This document shows, piece by piece, positions 8,238-18,073 of a DNA stretch of 64,000 nt (positions are counted from its first letter, which is position 1; each line of letters opens with the position of its first letter). The notes beneath the pieces were generated by a model. It ran no database searches, was not told the DNA's origin, and worked only from the letters and a program-made list of their open reading frames with translations. The stretch is taken from assembly GCA_964641965.1 (NCBI GenBank), contig CAZXLD010000004.1, positions 127,547 to 191,546 of the forward strand, written 5' to 3'. Both the position numbers and the translations under genes were made by a program. The DNA is from JAJDFU01 sp964641965. GTDB taxonomy: Bacteria > Bacteroidota > Bacteroidia > Chitinophagales > Saprospiraceae.

Positions 8238-10685
8238 ATGGATACCCCAAAGAAATACGTTTGCATACACGGCCACTTTTATCAGCCACCCCGCGAAAAT
8301 GCTTGGCTGGAAGAGGTCGAAACAGAAGATAGCGCTTCCCCTTTTCACGATTGGAACGAACGAATCAACTTTGAATGCTATGCCCCCAATACGGCTGCCC
8401 GCATTCTGGATCATGACAATAGGATCATCCAGATCGTGAATAATTATTCCCACATAAGCTTCAACTTCGGCCCTACACTATTGTCCTGGATGGAACGGTC
8501 GGATCCTGAAACCTATGCTGCCATCCAGCAAGCCGACCGAATCGGAAGCGTCCGTTTTGGAGGTCATGGACCGGCTCTTGCCCAGGTATACAATCACATC
8601 ATTATGCCGCTGGCAAACCGGCGAGACAAGGAAACCCAAATCATCTGGGGTCTACGGGATTTTGAACACCGCTTTCAACGCGCTGCGGAAGGGATGTGGC
8701 TAGCAGAAACTGCCGTGGATGACGAAACGCTGGAAATATTAGCCGAAAATGGGATTGCTTTTACCCTTTTGGCTCCACGCCAGGCAAAAGCTATTCGTCC
8801 AATTGGCGCTCGCAAATGGACCAGCATGGACCACGGAGGCATCGACCCAACTTGCCCCTATTTATATCGCTTGCCTTCTGGCAGGTCCATTGTTTTGTTT
8901 TTCTACGATGGACACGTATCCCAGGGAGTCGCCTTCGAAGGGTTGCTCAATAATGGACAAGCATTTGCCAATCGTATCCTGGGCACCCTATCAGATGACA
9001 ATCGCCCGCAACTAGCCCATATCGCAACCGATGGCGAAAGCTATGGTCATCACCATCGATATGGTGAAATGGCCCTGGCTTCTTGCCTGAAACACATTGA
9101 GAATTCGGGTGTTGCCGGGTTAACTAATTATGGAGAATATTTGGAGAATTTCCCTCCGGAATTTGAAGTCCAGATTCACCAGGATAGTTCCTGGAGTTGT
9201 GTGCATGGAGTTGAACGATGGCGGTCCAACTGCGGGTGCAATTCCGGTGGTCGTCCCGATTGGAACCAGGAGTGGCGAGCCCCGCTACGCAACGCCCTCG
9301 ATTGGCTGCGAGATGAGCTCAGCCAAATGTATGAACAGGAAACAGAATCCTGGTTTGCTGACCCTTGGGCTATTCGGAATCAATATATCGAGTGTATTCT
9401 CAGTCGAAAAAAAGCAAACCTGAATCAATTCGTTGAGAAGGTAACCGGAAAGAAAGTAACAGACGATCAAAAGACACATCTATTGCGGTTGCTCGAAATG
9501 CAGCGAAATGCTCTGTACATGTATACGAGTTGTGGGTGGTTCTTTGATGAGGTCTCAGGCATCGAGACGGTACAAATCCTGCAATATGCCTATCGAGCGA
9601 TCGACTTTGCCAAAAAAGTAACGAATCGGGATCTGAAATCGGAGTTTATTAATTTGTTAGAAAAGGTACCTAGTAATGTACTTTCAAATGCTGCCGAAGG
9701 GCTAAGGCTGTATGTCGAGCCAAAACATATTGACCTTACCCGGGTGGGTATGCATTATGCTGTTTCTTCCCTATTTGAAGACTATCCCACCGAAAAGCGT
9801 TTTTTCAACTATTGGACATCTACCCAAGGCTTTGAACGTCTAAAAGCGGGGGTCCAACGCCTAACTGTCGGTCGTACCGTGGTTCGATCGGTTCTTACCC
9901 ATTCGAACAAGGAATTTTGCTTTGCCGTCCTGTACCTGGGCCAGCAAAACCTGATTGGTAACATCAGGACAGATATGTCAGAAGCTGAATTTGAAGAAAT
10001 GAAACGCCAGATTTCCGATGCCTTCCAATCTACCAACCTGGGTGAAGTGATCGGTATTATGCAGAATTTCTTTGGTTCCCGGAAGTACTCTATCCGTCAC
10101 CTGTTCAAAGATGAGCGTCAGAAGATTTTGCAGGAAATAGCTGGAAAGAGCCTTCGGAAGGCCGAACTTGCCTTTCGTGAAATATACAATGATACCTACC
10201 AACTGATGGCCGGTATGATCAACGCGGGGATCCCCATTCCCGACGTTTATTTGAGCACAGTAGGCCATATTATCAATCAGGAGCTACAGAAACAATTTAC
10301 CAACCAGTTTAATCTGGATGAATTGAATTACCTCGCCACTGAAAAAAATAAATGGGGGATACAACTGCAGGACGAGCCTACTCTTCAGCTGAAAGCTAGC
10401 GAATATTTCTTCAGGCAAATTCAAACGATCGATCCACAAGCGGATACCGATCAGACCCATTTGATCCAAAATCTGATCGAAGTCATCAACCTGACCAATT
10501 CAATGGGATTAAGCCTTAACCTTTGGAAATCGCAAAACCATTTCTTTTATCATTATTTACGATTCCAACAAGGAGAGTTAGGGTTTCCAAATGAAGCATG
10601 GAAAGAAGCCTTCCTTAGGTTGGGAGAATCTATTGGAGTAAATACCTCAGTAAGTCACCTTCAACTGGCAAGCGTAAGCCCCTAA
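8238..10685 (+). CDS. GH57-type glycoside hydrolase with DUF3536 domain
   Basis: 815 residues, cytosolic. The N-terminus carries the GH57 start motif HGHFYQPPRENAWLE (residues 11-25). Further on, 'GMWLAETAVDDETLEIL' fits the motif with the nucleophile Glu, and 'ATDGESYGHHH' fits the motif with the acid/base Asp. The second half fits the DUF3536 domain that accompanies GH57 in cyanobacteria and Bacteroidota. GH57 members act on alpha-1,4-glucans, as amylases, amylopullulanases or glucanotransferases, so a role in glycogen turnover is a reasonable inference. Start at ATG 8238, with an in-range promoter upstream. Confidence 0.85.
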   Translation: MDTPKKYVCIHGHFYQPPRENAWLEEVETEDSASPFHDWNERINFECYAPNTAARILDHDNRIIQIVNNYSHISFNFGPTLLSWMERSDPETYAAIQQADRIGSVRFGGHGPALAQVYNHIIMPLANRRDKETQIIWGLRDFEHRFQRAAEGMWLAETAVDDETLEILAENGIAFTLLAPRQAKAIRPIGARKWTSMDHGGIDPTCPYLYRLPSGRSIVLFFYDGHVSQGVAFEGLLNNGQAFANRILGTLSDDNRPQLAHIATDGESYGHHHRYGEMALASCLKHIENSGVAGLTNYGEYLENFPPEFEVQIHQDSSWSCVHGVERWRSNCGCNSGGRPDWNQEWRAPLRNALDWLRDELSQMYEQETESWFADPWAIRNQYIECILSRKKANLNQFVEKVTGKKVTDDQKTHLLRLLEMQRNALYMYTSCGWFFDEVSGIETVQILQYAYRAIDFAKKVTNRDLKSEFINLLEKVPSNVLSNAAEGLRLYVEPKHIDLTRVGMHYAVSSLFEDYPTEKRFFNYWTSTQGFERLKAGVQRLTVGRTVVRSVLTHSNKEFCFAVLYLGQQNLIGNIRTDMSEAEFEEMKRQISDAFQSTNLGEVIGIMQNFFGSRKYSIRHLFKDERQKILQEIAGKSLRKAELAFREIYNDTYQLMAGMINAGIPIPDVYLSTVGHIINQELQKQFTNQFNLDELNYLATEKNKWGIQLQDEPTLQLKASEYFFRQIQTIDPQADTDQTHLIQNLIEVINLTNSMGLSLNLWKSQNHFFYHYLRFQQGELGFPNEAWKEAFLRLGESIGVNTSVSHLQLASVSP

Positions 10686-10702
10686 AGGCAGAATAAAACT
10701 GA

Positions 10703-10728
10703 AGCCCTGATCTTTTTGGTACAGGGCT
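10703..10728. terminator. Weak bidirectional hairpin between convergent genes
   Basis: A 7-bp stem AGCCCTG (10703-10709) / CAGGGCT (10722-10728) with a 12-base loop containing TTTTT. It lies between the GH57 stop and the stop of the LpxH-like gene. The T-tract is short on either strand, so this is only a plausible terminator. Confidence 0.4.
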
Positions 10729-11637
10729 CTATTTCTTAAAATCTGGAAAACTGGTACCAGCCCCGGCTGGGCGCTGTACGATCTGTCCGAAAATAGATTC
10801 TGGACTCAGTTCAGCCTCTACTACATCATCATCGTCTTCATCATCTACGCCATCTTGCACTTCTTTAACCTTCAATTTAGGATTGATGTGCATGTAATCC
10901 ATTTCATCATACTCATAAATCGACCAACGCCCCCACTTGTATTCCAGCGCTGTTAGGTTTTCTATCCAGTCTCCTGAATTGAGGTAGGTCACCTTATGGC
11001 CATTCTTTTCGGTCATACGCATTTGGGGTCTATGAATATGCCCACAAATGACATAGTCATATCCTTGTTCATGCGCCAGAGATATAGCGGTATCTTCAAA
11101 ATCTGAAATGAATTTGACTGCCTCTTTTACACTATCCTTTACTCTTTTGGCAAAAGACATGCGCGGCAAACCCATCGCCATCCGGATGTTATTGATGGCC
11201 CGGTTGACAAGGATCAGGAGGTCGTAACCTTTCCCCCCTAATTTGGAAATAAAAGGAGAATACCGAATAAACACATCAAAGATGTCTCCGTGAAAGATCC
11301 AATAGGATTTTCCGCCCAAATGAAGAATCATTTTATCGCGGAGATGGACATTCCCTGAAGAAAAATCCGAATACCGCCGGAGCACATCATCGTGGTTACC
11401 TGTAATATAGTAGACCTTAGTGCCTTTGGCCGCCATTCTCAGAATACGTTGGATTACCTGGAGGTGTTCCTTGGGAAAATAGCGTTTCCTGAATTGCCAC
11501 ATATCAATAAAATCTCCATTTAAGATTAATGTCCCAACCTTAATGGATTTAAGATAACTGAGCAATTCCTTGGCATGGCAGCCATAGGTACCTAAATGAG
11601 TATCCGATAATATGACAATATCTATTTCGCGCTTCAT
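10729..11637 (-). CDS. UDP-2,3-diacylglucosamine diphosphatase-like metallophosphoesterase
   Basis: 302 residues. The calcineurin-like metal motifs are all present: SDTHLG (11-16), NGDFIDMW (about 40-47), GNHDDV (about 80) and the pair GD/H plus GHIH further on. The spacing and the long helical insertion after the fourth motif resemble the LpxH/YbbF group, which cleaves UDP-2,3-diacylglucosamine in lipid A synthesis. About 40 acidic and Pro-rich residues follow the catalytic domain and are not part of the family core. Cytosolic or membrane-peripheral. kdsA and an LpxL-like gene elsewhere in the window show that LPS synthesis is present. Confidence 0.75.
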   Translation of the reverse strand: MKREIDIVILSDTHLGTYGCHAKELLSYLKSIKVGTLILNGDFIDMWQFRKRYFPKEHLQVIQRILRMAAKGTKVYYITGNHDDVLRRYSDFSSGNVHLRDKMILHLGGKSYWIFHGDIFDVFIRYSPFISKLGGKGYDLLILVNRAINNIRMAMGLPRMSFAKRVKDSVKEAVKFISDFEDTAISLAHEQGYDYVICGHIHRPQMRMTEKNGHKVTYLNSGDWIENLTALEYKWGRWSIYEYDEMDYMHINPKLKVKEVQDGVDDEDDDDVVEAELSPESIFGQIVQRPAGAGTSFPDFKK

Positions 11638-11801
11638 AATTGACTAACGAGAGTACAAATTAATTAATGCAAGGTCCTAGCTATTTGTAAAATGTGCGTA
11701 AATAACACATTATCAAATACTTAATTTAGGAAACGGGTATACAGCCCGGGATAGTTAACTAGCGATCTACCCGAATGGATCCAAATTTGGTGCTCCATCC
11801 A

Positions 11802-13787
11802 CTAATTTTCGAATCGCCAACGCAGCCCTATGCGAAACCCGGTACCGGTAGGAACCGGATAAAATCCGGTGAGATAAAAGAATCGATCCTGGAACGAAGA
11901 GAATAAGCGCTCCATATTTTCCCACTTTACAAAAGCCTTGAACTTGGTGATCCGCAAGGCGAAAAAACCATCTATCGAAGGATAAAACTCGGCAGGTCTT
12001 CCATTTTGAATTACAAACTGACCGGTCAATGGCATATAGTAGTCCGGGAAAAAGGTAGTTGCATATCGCCCGTCAAAACCAATCTTGACATTGAGCACTC
12101 TAAACCAAAGCCCTCGGTAGTATAGGCTATGTTTACCAAATAACTCCGGAAGCCGTATGATATCGGATTCCGTGCTTTGCTGGCCAACGAGGGAATTATC
12201 CAGGTGGAAATTCCAAAATTTGAAATTGGCATGTAATCCCAATTGAAAGACACTAATCGGTGCAGATGACTGCTGAGACAGGGCCGCCGAATCAAAATAC
12301 ACGTAGTTATTCAGCAAGTGATACCCGGCTTCTATTCGGAGATTCAGTTTAGGGAATCGAATCCCTCCCGTGACAGAAGTAGCCAGCGTTTTTCGTAAAT
12401 CCCGATTCCAGACATCCGTTTCCGTCAAAATAAAGCGCTGCTTAATCCAATCGGGAGTGAATAATTGATTTTCGAAGCGTGCATACAATCCGATAAATGG
12501 ACCAATTGCAAAATCAAAATCACCTCCTATCCGGTAATCCCCTCCATTGTCCAGCAACCCGAGATGCCCAAAGGCTCGAATACGAATTTTTGAAGAAGGC
12601 GCAAAGGAAGCTTCCCCTTCCAGAAAAAGGTTATTGAGCGTGGAATCCACTGGGGATTGGTCCAGTGTATGCAGCACATGGCGTACACCTACTTTTATGC
12701 CTCCCTTTTGCCGCCGAGGCGTAAAAGGTCCGCCTGGATCCAAGCCGGCAAAACTTATGTAAAAGCGGTTGTCGAGCCGATTATGGGTAAGCCTGAATCG
12801 GCCTCCACGGGTATCTACGAGAAAGTCCGGGAAAATCTGGTAGAAAAGAGAGTCTTGTAAATCACCATTGGGAAACTCGTGGAAGGTCTTGTAATTGTCG
12901 TTACTAAACGCTATTTGATGCGTAAGTTGAATTCCCCTTTTGGTTTGTTTTGGCGAAGTAAGGGAGAAATGGTGGGTATAACCAAAAGTACGCGTCACAT
13001 AGCGACTTTGCGCATTGGAAAGAAAGACCTCCGCAGATTGTGGTGTACTGAATTCATCCGTGCTGGTAGGCTCTACCTCAAGTCCTCCATTGTTCTCTTG
13101 CTCGATGATGTTGGTTGAAAAACCGAGGAAGCCTCGATAGCGTTTTCCTTTACTCTGAAAGAAAACCCCAACGCCTAGGGCAGTATTGCGGCTGTTTTGG
13201 TTGGGAAATTGGTTCCGGTCTCCCAATTGACTGATTCTCTTGTAATCTGCATTCAGGGACAGGTTTTTACCGAAACCTTTCCCCAGTCTTCCTTCTATGT
13301 ATCCATCTGCCTGCTGTCCACCTTGTACGTAGCCAACGTCCGTGTAGGCCCTTCCTACACGGAAATAGGGAATACTATCAAAAGGAATAGAGTAAATATC
13401 GAACTGATAGGAACCCACGTGAAAACCCTGACGAAAGGGTAACGTAAACCAGATCGGCCGCGCTGCAGACCCCAGGGTACCAAGCGTGGCATAATCCACC
13501 TCCCGCTCTCGGGCAGGATCGAATTGCTGAACCCTAGGACCAAGAATAGAGTCCAGAAAATCGAATTCCTGATCCGGATTTAGGGCAAAATATTTGAAAA
13601 TACCAACGGTATCGGGTTCATCTAACACTTCTCCCTGGTCACTTTGCCCTGCCGATCCGCTAGTTGGTCCCCCAAATGGAATATTTTGAGCGTAAGAAGA
13701 AGCGACAAACAGGATAGCTGAAACCCAAAGGAGCCCTATCCTTAAACCAATGCCAGCAATCCTCCGCGCTTTCCACATAATAAGCAT
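11802..13787 (-). CDS. Outer membrane putative porin (Porin_10-like)
   Basis: 661 residues. A signal peptide with cleavage after SSYAQ (about residue 34) is followed by a short Gly/Ser/Gln-rich linker and then repeated amphipathic beta-strands with aromatic belts up to a terminal Phe-Glu-Asn, as expected for a beta-barrel. The overall sequence resembles the uncharacterised Bacteroidota family annotated as 'putative porin'. Possible starts are the ATGs at 13787 and 13778. It begins 25 bases after the fabI stop on the same strand, so the two are probably cotranscribed. Confidence 0.75.
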   Translation of the reverse strand: MLIMWKARRIAGIGLRIGLLWVSAILFVASSYAQNIPFGGPTSGSAGQSDQGEVLDEPDTVGIFKYFALNPDQEFDFLDSILGPRVQQFDPAREREVDYATLGTLGSAARPIWFTLPFRQGFHVGSYQFDIYSIPFDSIPYFRVGRAYTDVGYVQGGQQADGYIEGRLGKGFGKNLSLNADYKRISQLGDRNQFPNQNSRNTALGVGVFFQSKGKRYRGFLGFSTNIIEQENNGGLEVEPTSTDEFSTPQSAEVFLSNAQSRYVTRTFGYTHHFSLTSPKQTKRGIQLTHQIAFSNDNYKTFHEFPNGDLQDSLFYQIFPDFLVDTRGGRFRLTHNRLDNRFYISFAGLDPGGPFTPRRQKGGIKVGVRHVLHTLDQSPVDSTLNNLFLEGEASFAPSSKIRIRAFGHLGLLDNGGDYRIGGDFDFAIGPFIGLYARFENQLFTPDWIKQRFILTETDVWNRDLRKTLATSVTGGIRFPKLNLRIEAGYHLLNNYVYFDSAALSQQSSAPISVFQLGLHANFKFWNFHLDNSLVGQQSTESDIIRLPELFGKHSLYYRGLWFRVLNVKIGFDGRYATTFFPDYYMPLTGQFVIQNGRPAEFYPSIDGFFALRITKFKAFVKWENMERLFSSFQDRFFYLTGFYPVPTGTGFRIGLRWRFEN

Positions 13788-13812
13788 ACCGGGCCGGGCC
13801 GGCTTTTTTCCA

Positions 13813-14622
13813 TTAAGCCTTCATATCCAGAACGGCGGGACTCATTCCCATATTGGAAAAGCCACCATCATGATAGAGGTTTTGCATGGTCACCATTCGG
13901 GAAAGATCGGAGAACAGTGTGATGCAATAGTCGGCACATGTGTCTGCTGATGCATTTCCAAGAGGAGACATTTTATCCGCGTAATCAAAAAACACGTCAA
14001 ATCCTTTAACACCGCTCCCCGCCGTTGTTTTGGTAGGTGACTGGGAAATGGTATTCACCCTGACCTTGTCGCGGTTGGCAAAGTGGTAGCCAAAACTCCT
14101 GGCAAAAGACTCTAATAAGGCCTTGGATTCAGCCATCTCGTTGTAATCCGGGAAGGTACGCTGCGCCGCGATATAAGTCAGCGCTAAAATGGACCCCCAC
14201 TCCTGCATGGCTTCCATCTTCCACAGGGTCTGCATGACCTTATGAAAGCTGATGGCAGAAATATCAAAGGTCTTCTGCATCCAGTCGTACTTAAGGTCGG
14301 TATAGGCCCTACCCTTCCGTACGTTCAGGGACATACCTATGGAATGAAGTACGAAGTCCAGTTTACCGCCTAACACTTCCTGACTTTTATTGAACAAGGA
14401 CTCTAAATCCTCCAAACTAGTCGCATCGGCTGGAATCACCTCTGTTTCCAGCTTATCAGCCAGTTTCTGAATCTCTCCAAACCGCAAAGCGACTGGTGCA
14501 TTCGTCAAGGTAATGGTCGCACCCTCTTCAACACAACGCTCAGCCACTTTCCAGGCAATTGAATTCTCGTCCAGGGCGCCAAAAACGACGCCTCGTTTTC
14601 CCGCTAACAGCTGATGGGCCAT
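13813..14622 (-). CDS. fabI: Enoyl-[acyl-carrier-protein] reductase (NADH)
   Basis: 269 residues, normal for FabI. It has the FabI-specific catalytic spacing Tyr-x6-Lys (Y160, K167) with the additional tyrosine Y150, and the modified Rossmann start 'GVVFGALDENSIAWKVAE' in place of the usual GxxxGxG. It reduces trans-2-enoyl-ACP in the last step of each fatty acid elongation round. A TATTTTTG promoter lies 27 bases before the ATG. recN upstream and fabI near each other are a recurrent arrangement in Bacteroidota. Confidence 0.93.
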   Translation of the reverse strand: MAHQLLAGKRGVVFGALDENSIAWKVAERCVEEGATITLTNAPVALRFGEIQKLADKLETEVIPADATSLEDLESLFNKSQEVLGGKLDFVLHSIGMSLNVRKGRAYTDLKYDWMQKTFDISAISFHKVMQTLWKMEAMQEWGSILALTYIAAQRTFPDYNEMAESKALLESFARSFGYHFANRDKVRVNTISQSPTKTTAGSGVKGFDVFFDYADKMSPLGNASADTCADYCITLFSDLSRMVTMQNLYHDGGFSNMGMSPAVLDMKA

Positions 14623-14648
14623 AATCTTCAGTGAGTTTATTTGAGGTG

Positions 14649-14656
14649 CAAAAATA
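14649..14656 (-). promoter_or_regulatory. Putative -7 promoter element TATTTTTG for fabI
   Basis: Read on the minus strand, TATTTTTG matches TAnnTTTG exactly and lies 27 bases upstream of the fabI ATG. No convincing -33 box is visible. It separates fabI (and the porin) from recN. Confidence 0.5.
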
Positions 14657-14801
14657 GCAGAATTCAGAGATAGATTATTTGTGGGCCAATGGAACTGGGA
14701 TTTTGGGACCGAGAAAGGGTATCAAGTACATACTCGGAATAAAGGAAGAGGGAAATCCTCCCGCTTCAATCCAGTTTCGGCCAAAGTCTAGGGTGATCTT
14801 T

Positions 14802-16460
14802 TCAACCTATACTCAACAATTCCTTTGCATTTTCTATAGCGGACTCCGTAGGTGGGCTCTGGCTGAGCATGGTCGCAATAGCCCGGATTCGTTCCTCTTG
14901 ATCCAGTAATCGAATTCGGGAAAAAGTTCGGTCTTCAGTTACATGCTTATAGACGAAATAGTGAGCGTCTGCCTTGGAAGCGATTTGGGGCGAATGGGTA
15001 ATATTGATCACCTGATGCCTATCTGACAACTCTCGGAGGATACTGCCCATTTTTAGGGCGACATCGCCGGAAACACCGGTATCAATTTCATCAAAGATCA
15101 AGGTGGGAAGTGGAATCGCATCCGCAACCAACGCTTTAGTCACCAAAGTCAATCGGGCTAGTTCACCGCCTGAAGCAACCTCCTTGATCGGTTGCATGCG
15201 AGCGCCCCGATTAGCGGAGAATAGAAAGCTAACCTCGTCCTTTCCTACCGGTCCTAGGTCTGGTAAGGTGCCTACTACAACCTCCATACGGGCGTGTTCC
15301 ATGGACAATTGAGCCAATTGCCGGATAACGCGTTGTTCAAAATCAGGAATTACTGCAACCCGGTTTTCATGTAAGGTCAAAGCCATCACCTCCAGCGCTT
15401 CCTTATCCTGTTGAATACTGGATTCCAGGGCATCGATATCACCCGCTTTGCGATCTGTTTGTTCCAGCCTTTCCCGAAAATCTTCTCGTAACTTGATAAG
15501 TTCGGAAATGCTGTTTACCTGATGTTTTTTCTGGAATCGGTAAATAAGATCCAATCGCTCCTGAACTTCTTGTAAACGCTCGGGCTGGTACTCCGTTTCT
15601 TCGGCCAGTGATTCACTATCTCTCGCCAACTCCTGGAGTTCTAATCGTATTCCGGTAAAGCGACGAATCAATTCCCCAACAGCTCCTCCGATCTTCTCCA
15701 AAGGAAGCAATTGACTACTCAATTGATCCAACTGCTCCAAAACAGACATTTCGTTTTCACTTAACAATCGATGCAGTTGCCCAAGGCTGCGCTGGATTTC
15801 TTCGGCATGGCTTAACCGGTCCATAATATCCTCCAATTCTCCCTGTTCACCTTCCTTTAATGCTGCCTTATCCAATTCGTCCAATTGAAACTGAAGGAAA
15901 TCACTTTCTTGCTGAGACCGATGTAGAGCTTCTTTCCACCGCTCCAGTTCTCGAATAGCATGCCGGTAACGGGCGTATCGTTCCCGATAATCTGCTAGCA
16001 ATTCTTTATGATCCGCTAGCGCATCCAGCATGCGCAGTTGAAAAGAAAGATCCTGCAAATCAAGCGTATCAAACTGTTGATGGAGATCAATAAGAGCGGA
16101 ACTCAGCTTTTGGACTACCGAAATATGGGCTGGAGAATCGTTTATAAAGGCGCGGCTCTTGCCCGATGGGAGTATTTCTCTGCGAACGATCAGGTCTGGC
16201 TCGTAATCCAGATCATGCTCCGCAAAGAATCCTTGTAGCGCATACTTGCGAATATTGTATTCAGCTTCAACTACGCACTTGCGCGTAGTATCGTATAAGG
16301 CTTTGGTATCCGCCCTATTGCCCATAATTAAGCCGAGGGCTCCCAGTAAGATGGACTTTCCCGCTCCGGTCTCCCCGGTAATTATCGTTAGCCCTTTGGA
16401 AAAGTCAATTTTTAACTCCTCGATTAGGGCATAATTTCGAATTTCGAGACTGTTTATCAT
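14802..16460 (-). CDS. recN: DNA repair protein RecN
   Basis: 552 residues, full length for RecN. The Walker A motif GETGAGKS is at 29-36. The ABC signature ASGGELARL and the Walker B segment TLIFDEIDTGVSG lie in the last third, with a long coiled-coil region of about 180-360 between, as expected for an SMC-like protein that acts on double-strand breaks. The start at ATG 16460 aligns with the conserved opening 'LEIRNYALIEEL'. A TAATTTTG promoter sits 38 bases upstream. Confidence 0.93.
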   Translation of the reverse strand: MINSLEIRNYALIEELKIDFSKGLTIITGETGAGKSILLGALGLIMGNRADTKALYDTTRKCVVEAEYNIRKYALQGFFAEHDLDYEPDLIVRREILPSGKSRAFINDSPAHISVVQKLSSALIDLHQQFDTLDLQDLSFQLRMLDALADHKELLADYRERYARYRHAIRELERWKEALHRSQQESDFLQFQLDELDKAALKEGEQGELEDIMDRLSHAEEIQRSLGQLHRLLSENEMSVLEQLDQLSSQLLPLEKIGGAVGELIRRFTGIRLELQELARDSESLAEETEYQPERLQEVQERLDLIYRFQKKHQVNSISELIKLREDFRERLEQTDRKAGDIDALESSIQQDKEALEVMALTLHENRVAVIPDFEQRVIRQLAQLSMEHARMEVVVGTLPDLGPVGKDEVSFLFSANRGARMQPIKEVASGGELARLTLVTKALVADAIPLPTLIFDEIDTGVSGDVALKMGSILRELSDRHQVINITHSPQIASKADAHYFVYKHVTEDRTFSRIRLLDQEERIRAIATMLSQSPPTESAIENAKELLSIG

Positions 16461-16497
16461 GTTGGCCTCAACTAATGATTGCGAAGGAATTTCAACC

Positions 16498-16505
16498 CAA
16501 AATTA
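16498..16505 (-). promoter_or_regulatory. Putative -7 promoter element TAATTTTG for recN
   Basis: On the minus strand TAATTTTG matches the TAnnTTTG consensus, 38 bases before the recN ATG. The 146-base intergenic region also carries a plus-strand element at 16570, so it is a divergent promoter region. Confidence 0.5.
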
Positions 16506-16569
16506 TCAACCTTACCTTCGCTCCCTGTTTTCACTTGTTCAAAAATAGTGGTTTAGGGTTTAAATGCTC

Positions 16570-16577
16570 TATTTTTG
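16570..16577 (+). promoter_or_regulatory. Putative -7 promoter element TATTTTTG
   Basis: TATTTTTG matches TAnnTTTG and lies 30 bases before the ATG at 16607. It falls inside the longer open frame that begins at 16475, which argues that the true start is 16607. Confidence 0.5.
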
Positions 16578-16606
16578 CTATTCTACTAATTCAATCCGAG
16601 AACCAT

Positions 16607-17080
16607 ATGAATAAATTTTGCATCCTGATCTTCATTGTTATCGGGCTATGGGCATGCCAGCAAGATCCTACGGCGAACTGGAAAGAGACCGACCTGCTAT
16701 CCTATGGTATACCGGTCACCATTATCGCCCCGGATAGCGCGGAGATTAAATCTGGTCCCTTGGGCCCCTATCAGGAAGTGACGCTGCGGAGCGAGGAAGG
16801 GTACTCCATTCAGATTTTGGCTTCCAGGGCCAAAACCACGGATATTGCTCAACTGAAAGCAGAGCAATTGGCTTTTGTCAAGGATAACCCATATTATCAA
16901 AAACTGATACGCGAAGAGGAGTCCGGATTTATTTTCGAAACGGCAATTGATTCCAGTTCGGTCAGCTATGGATTTAGATTCATTAAAGTGCAGGGCGATC
17001 AGGAATACGTATTTCGCGAAGGGCTGGCCGGTTTTTTCACTAAAGACCAGGTTGAAAGAATGTACGATAGCGTACAATAG
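16607..17080 (+). CDS. Putative lipoprotein of unknown function
   Basis: 157 residues from the ATG at 16607, chosen because it starts a typical lipoprotein signal (MNKFCILIFIVIGLWAC, lipidated Cys17) and follows a promoter element by 30 bases. The mature part is an alpha/beta mix with no recognised domain; the segment 'GYSIQILASRAKTTDIAQLKAE' and the rest do not point to an enzyme. The gene converges on the superoxide dismutase gene and shares a terminator with it. Confidence 0.65.
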   Translation: MNKFCILIFIVIGLWACQQDPTANWKETDLLSYGIPVTIIAPDSAEIKSGPLGPYQEVTLRSEEGYSIQILASRAKTTDIAQLKAEQLAFVKDNPYYQKLIREEESGFIFETAIDSSSVSYGFRFIKVQGDQEYVFREGLAGFFTKDQVERMYDSVQ

Positions 17081-17100
17081 GTTCTGTTTGTACAAAAATG

Positions 17101-17134
17101 GAAGAAGCCCAATTCCAAGGGATTGGGCTTCTTC
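17101..17134. terminator. Bidirectional intrinsic terminator
   Basis: A 13-bp perfect stem GAAGAAGCCCAAT (17101-17113) / ATTGGGCTTCTTC (17122-17134) with an 8-base loop, followed by a TATTG tail on the plus strand. It sits between the convergent stops at 17080 and 17158. Confidence 0.8.
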
Positions 17135-17157
17135 TATTGTATCACTTGCCAAGCGCC

Positions 17158-17790
17158 TTACAGATTAGAGGCTCCTGGGTTAGCGTCGTTATACCGCTTG
17201 GTGACGGCATCCCAATTGATTACATGGAAAAAAGCGCCAATGTAATCGGGGCGGCGGTTTTGGTAGTTTAGGTAATAGGCATGCTCCCATACATCAAGTC
17301 CCAAAATAGGAGTACCCTGCTTTTCAGCTACGTCCATTAAAGGATTATCTTGATTTGGCGTGCTGGTAATAAAAAGCTTATCGTCTCCATCCACACAAAG
17401 CCACGCCCAGCCAGAGCCAAATCGGGTAGCGGCCGCTTGAGCAAAATGTTCTTTAAAACTGGCAAAAGAACCAAAATCACGCTCAATAGCCTTGTGAATG
17501 TTCATTTGAGCGGAAGGTTCGCCCCCTCCATCGGGAGACATTACTTGCCAAAAGAGACTATGGTTGTAATACCCACCGCCATTATTCCGAATGGCAGGGC
17601 CGTGCTTGGATACCTCTGCAAGGATGTCCTCAATTTTTTTCCCTTCGTGCTCGGTACCTTCTAATGCAGCATTCAGCTTATTGGTATAACCGGCATGGTG
17701 CTTCCCATGGTGAATTTCCATGGTTCGTGCATCAATATGCGGTTCGAGAGCATCAAAAGAATAGGGCAAATCAGGTAGTTGGAAAGCCAT
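17158..17790 (-). CDS. sodA: Superoxide dismutase, Fe/Mn family, Mn-type signature
   Basis: 210 residues. Metal ligands are visible as H27 (in IHHGKHHAGY), H77 (in GGGYYNHSLFW), and the Asp and His of the DVWEHAYY signature near residues 168-172. The outer-sphere glutamine is in the late position (NQDNPL) and a Gly occupies the early one (GG before YYNH), the pattern of Mn enzymes rather than Fe enzymes. Cambialistic activity cannot be excluded. No signal peptide, so it is cytosolic. It converts superoxide to peroxide and oxygen. Confidence 0.9.
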   Translation of the reverse strand: MAFQLPDLPYSFDALEPHIDARTMEIHHGKHHAGYTNKLNAALEGTEHEGKKIEDILAEVSKHGPAIRNNGGGYYNHSLFWQVMSPDGGGEPSAQMNIHKAIERDFGSFASFKEHFAQAAATRFGSGWAWLCVDGDDKLFITSTPNQDNPLMDVAEKQGTPILGLDVWEHAYYLNYQNRRPDYIGAFFHVINWDAVTKRYNDANPGASNL

Positions 17791-18038
17791 AAAGACTATG
17801 ATTTATTTGGGTGAACAAATGTGAGTCTACGCAAAGGAAATTATTCCTCGGTTTATTTTTCTAACGTCTTGGTCCGTTTTAAGTTTTTTAACCACGGTGC
17901 TTACTGGTATGAAATAAATCAATAAGGAAAATCAACTTGGACCTGCTTGCATATACCGATCTATCAATTCTTCTCCTGCCGGGATAAATGCACCTTGGCC
18001 AAAGCCTATTCTCTTTACTTCATTTTCCATTTATCCCC

Positions 18039-18046
18039 TAACTTTG
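18039..18046 (+). promoter_or_regulatory. Putative -7 promoter element TAACTTTG for fumC
   Basis: TAACTTTG matches TAnnTTTG, 28 bases before the ATG at 18074. It covers the alternative TTG start at 18044, which is therefore unlikely to be translated. Confidence 0.5.
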
Positions 18047-18073
18047 GTGATCGACCAATCCAGTAAAACCCAT

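Noticed and set aside
8106..8453. Upstream extension of the PIG-L frame to 8453
   Set aside because: It overlaps the coding start of the GH57 gene at 8238, while the ATG at 8105 gives a proper signal peptide.
13787..13812. GC-rich GCCGGGCCGGC before the porin gene as a terminator
   Set aside because: Stem has too short a loop to fold and the gap of 25 bases suggests cotranscription with fabI.
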